From contig JAURXC010000112.1 in the NCBI GenBank assembly GCA_030654645.1, forward strand, positions 1 to 17,071: a stretch of 17,071 nt of DNA. The letters are read 5' to 3'. The notes under the pieces were generated by a model. The model made no database searches. It worked only from the letters and a program-made list of their open reading frames with translations, and was not told the DNA's origin. Each line of letters begins with the position of its first letter. Positions within the stretch are counted from its first letter, which is position 1. A program made the position numbers and the translations under genes. Below are positions 15,500-17,071 of the stretch, in pieces. Source of the stretch: Deltaproteobacteria bacterium (lineage in GTDB: Bacteria; Desulfobacterota; Desulfuromonadia; Geobacterales; Pseudopelobacteraceae).

Positions 15500-15990
15500 A
15501 TAATCGCTACACACTGTTTGCCGCTATTTCCACGATTGGAATCATAATCGACCAGATCACCAAGGTCTACATCGACCGCAGCATGCAGCTGTTCGACTCG
15601 ATTGCAATCATCGAAAACTTTTTCCATATTACCTATGTCCGTAACAAGGGAGCCGCTTTCAGTTTCCTTTCCAATGCATCCTGGAGATTGCCGTTCTTCA
15701 TCACGGTTTCCATAATCGCAGCGCTGGTGATACTGATTGCCTTCCGAAAACTGCGCGACGACCAACGCCTGGCCCAGATATCGCTGGCCATGATCTTTTC
15801 CGGCGCTGTCGGCAACCTGATTGACCGGATACGGCTGGGCGAAGTGATCGACTTTCTGGATGCGCATTGGTACCGGCATCACTGGCCGGCCTTCAACGTG
15901 GCCGACTCGCTGATCTGCGTGGGGGTTTTTCTGCTGGCGATAGACATGCTGCTGGAGGAAAAACGCCTGAAAGCATCCTGCCCCAAATGA
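15496..15990 (+). CDS. lspA: Lipoprotein signal peptidase (signal peptidase II)
   Basis: Inner-membrane aspartyl protease that cuts the signal peptide from diacylglyceryl-modified prolipoproteins, just before the lipobox Cys. The 164-residue protein has the family's four hydrophobic segments (about 5-22, 64-83, 94-108, 136-153) and its conserved boxes: IIDQITK near the N-terminus, NFFHITYVRNKGAAFSFL (41-58), GAVGNLIDRIRLGEVIDF (103-120) and AFNVADSLI (132-140). The catalytic pair is Asp119 and Asp137. Its ATG overlaps the cyclase stop as ATGA, so translation is probably coupled; a weak CGGA-type site lies upstream. The PPIase lipoprotein encoded at 1071-2012 is a natural substrate. Confidence 0.97.
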   Translation: MNNRYTLFAAISTIGIIIDQITKVYIDRSMQLFDSIAIIENFFHITYVRNKGAAFSFLSNASWRLPFFITVSIIAALVILIAFRKLRDDQRLAQISLAMIFSGAVGNLIDRIRLGEVIDFLDAHWYRHHWPAFNVADSLICVGVFLLAIDMLLEEKRLKASCPK

Positions 15991-15993
15991 AAA

Positions 15994-16023
15994 GGCCCCG
16001 CCGGGATTTGATCCCGCGGGGCC
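15994..16023 (-). terminator. GC-rich hairpin between lspA and the convergent amidohydrolase
   Basis: GGCCCCG...CGGGA (15994-16006) pairs with TCCCGCGGGGCC (16012-16023) through 12 bp with one bulged C and the loop TTTGA. On the minus strand it is followed by TTTTCATTT, which makes an intrinsic terminator for the amidohydrolase gene. On the plus strand no T run follows, so it would be a weaker stop for lspA, beginning three bases after that gene's stop codon. Confidence 0.75.
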
Positions 16024-16050
16024 ACTGCTGCAAATATATTTCAACCACAA

Positions 16051-17071
16051 TCATCCAATAAAATGCACCCCGCCTGCATAGACATCCCGAACAACCCCGC
16101 CTTGAACGATACGCTCCAGCAATCCTTTTTCTCCTGTACCGGATAATTCCACGACCTGAAAATCGGCTCGCATGCCGGCATGCAGAGAACCGTGGCTGCC
16201 GGATATTTTCAGGGCCGAAGCGGCGCCAATGGTGACCATGCGCAGCACATCCCGCTCCGAAAGTTCACCGGGGAAAGTCTCCAGCGCATAGCGCATCTCG
16301 TCCCACAGGGAAAGGGAGTCGTTGCTGGCCAGCGAATCTGTGCCCAGCACAAGCGGAATGCCAAGTTTCCTGAACAGCGCGACCGGTGCGCGCCCCACGT
16401 CCAGCTTGTCATTGCTGCGCGGACAGAGTGCAATGCTGACCCCGCGCTCCTTCAATATGCGGGCATCGGCAAGATTGACGTGGACGCAATGCACCGCCAG
16501 TGTATCCGGCGTCAGCAAGCCATGGCGGTCAAGCAGTTCCGTCGAACTGCAGTGAAGCGGATGAGTCAGATAGCGTTCCCAGTCCACAAAGGGGTAGAAG
16601 TCCCGGGCCAGGGGACCGCTGGAATCGAAGATGAAATCGGTCTCGGCCGCGGACTCGGAGAGATGGATTGTCAGCGGCAACCCTTGCGCCCGGGCCGCTA
16701 TACTGATCGTTGACAGATGTTCCTCACCGATCGTATAGGGTGAATGAGGCGAAAGGCCGGACGCCATTGGACTGCCGGACGCCGATGCGGCAGCGGCTAA
16801 CGCGCCGGACAGCTTGTCGTTGAATCGCCCCTGTTCCTGTCCCAGCACTTCGCAATAAAGCCGGCCGGTCAATCGGGATTCTCCGTATATCCCGGCCAGA
16901 GCCGTTTTGGTGACAATCTCGCCTACCGCTGTAGTGCCGGATTCAAGGCACATCCGTACCCCCTCCCTCAGCGAAGGAGGATAGTCGTCGGGAGTCAGGC
17001 CGCGGGCAATCTTGATCAGCTGGATGATCCAGTCCGTAAAGCTGCGCGGGTTGTAATCGATATTGGTTCGC
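16051..17071 (-). CDS. Amidohydrolase (ATZ/TRZ type), probable aminofutalosine deaminase; 5' end beyond window
   Basis: The frame stays open from the stop at 16051 to the window edge, so about 340 C-terminal residues are present and the start is missing; the ATG at 16953 is internal. The sequence before that Met (SFTDWIIQLIKIARGL, LREGVRMCLESGTTAVGEI) is typical of the region after the metal HxH motif in this family, so the HxH should lie just off the edge. Visible active-site segments are SPHSPYTI, LTIHLSESAAE (metal His and proton-shuttle Glu), AVHCVHVNLADARIL, ALCPRSNDKL and VLGTDSLASNDSLS (metal Asp). The C-terminal beta sandwich (MRADFQVVEL, RDVYAGGVHFIG) completes the composite domain. 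Short length and pattern resemble the aminofutalosine deaminases (MqnX) of the futalosine menaquinone pathway; 5-methylthioadenosine/S-adenosylhomocysteine deaminase is the main alternative. Confidence 0.8.
   Translation of the reverse strand, partial: RTNIDYNPRSFTDWIIQLIKIARGLTPDDYPPSLREGVRMCLESGTTAVGEIVTKTALAGIYGESRLTGRLYCEVLGQEQGRFNDKLSGALAAAASASGSPMASGLSPHSPYTIGEEHLSTISIAARAQGLPLTIHLSESAAETDFIFDSSGPLARDFYPFVDWERYLTHPLHCSSTELLDRHGLLTPDTLAVHCVHVNLADARILKERGVSIALCPRSNDKLDVGRAPVALFRKLGIPLVLGTDSLASNDSLSLWDEMRYALETFPGELSERDVLRMVTIGAASALKISGSHGSLHAGMRADFQVVELSGTGEKGLLERIVQGGVVRDVYAGGVHFIG

Noticed and set aside
1..17071. CRISPR arrays, insertion sequences, tRNA or rRNA genes, phage or defence genes
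   Set aside because: Looked for on both strands; no repeat-spacer pattern, transposase motifs, cloverleaf or rRNA segments were recognised.

Overview
The window looks like chromosome of a Geobacter-like delta-proteobacterium (Geobacteraceae / Desulfuromonadia). This is an inference from gene content: a PEP-CTERM protein behind a sigma-54 promoter, tandem SurA/PpiC-type chaperones, ADP-heptose (LPS) genes next to mreB, a periplasmic c-type haem sensor kinase of the DUF3365/Tll0287-like class, and an ATZ/TRZ amidohydrolase resembling aminofutalosine deaminase. Coding density is high and I see no rRNA, tRNA, CRISPR array, insertion sequence or phage gene. It reads as a core-genome segment with a few regulatory oddities.

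Layout. Positions 1-235 are non-coding and hold a near-consensus sigma-54 promoter (142-157) for an exported PEP-CTERM protein (236-823), closed by an intrinsic terminator. The gap 824-1070 also holds a palindromic inverted repeat. Two plus-strand parvulin-type peptidyl-prolyl isomerases follow: a lipoprotein (1071-2012) and a soluble SurA-like periplasmic protein (2095-3078), separated by a strong terminator; a second strong terminator closes the block. From 3905 back to 3165 a minus-strand gene encodes two degenerate receiver domains. The minus-strand block 7125-3990 is glycosyltransferase, gmhA, hldE (LPS heptose supply and probably transfer). It lies downstream of mreB (8250-7207), with a terminator hairpin between mreB and the glycosyltransferase. 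Further upstream on the minus strand is a two-kinase operon: a haem-c/PAS sensor kinase (11495-9438) followed three bases later by a shorter three-helix membrane kinase (9434-8358).

A divergent intergenic region (11496-11673) serves the kinases on one side and ileS (11674-14448) on the other. ileS is followed by a CBS-pair diguanylate cyclase (14468-15499), whose stop overlaps the start of lspA (15496-15990). A minus-strand amidohydrolase converges on lspA and runs off the right edge (16051 to beyond 17071).

Common theme: much of the window serves the cell envelope, including outer-membrane protein and lipoprotein maturation (two PPIases, LspA), LPS core heptose, cell shape (MreB), surface protein sorting (PEP-CTERM) and envelope sensing (two kinases). 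The points most worth a second look are the haem-c kinase pair with no response regulator, the diguanylate cyclase embedded between ileS and lspA, the pseudo-receiver protein, the glycosyltransferase without a visible DxD, and two genes (surA-like and the glycosyltransferase) that begin less than 25 bases after an intrinsic terminator. I did not find a clearly new multi-gene system.
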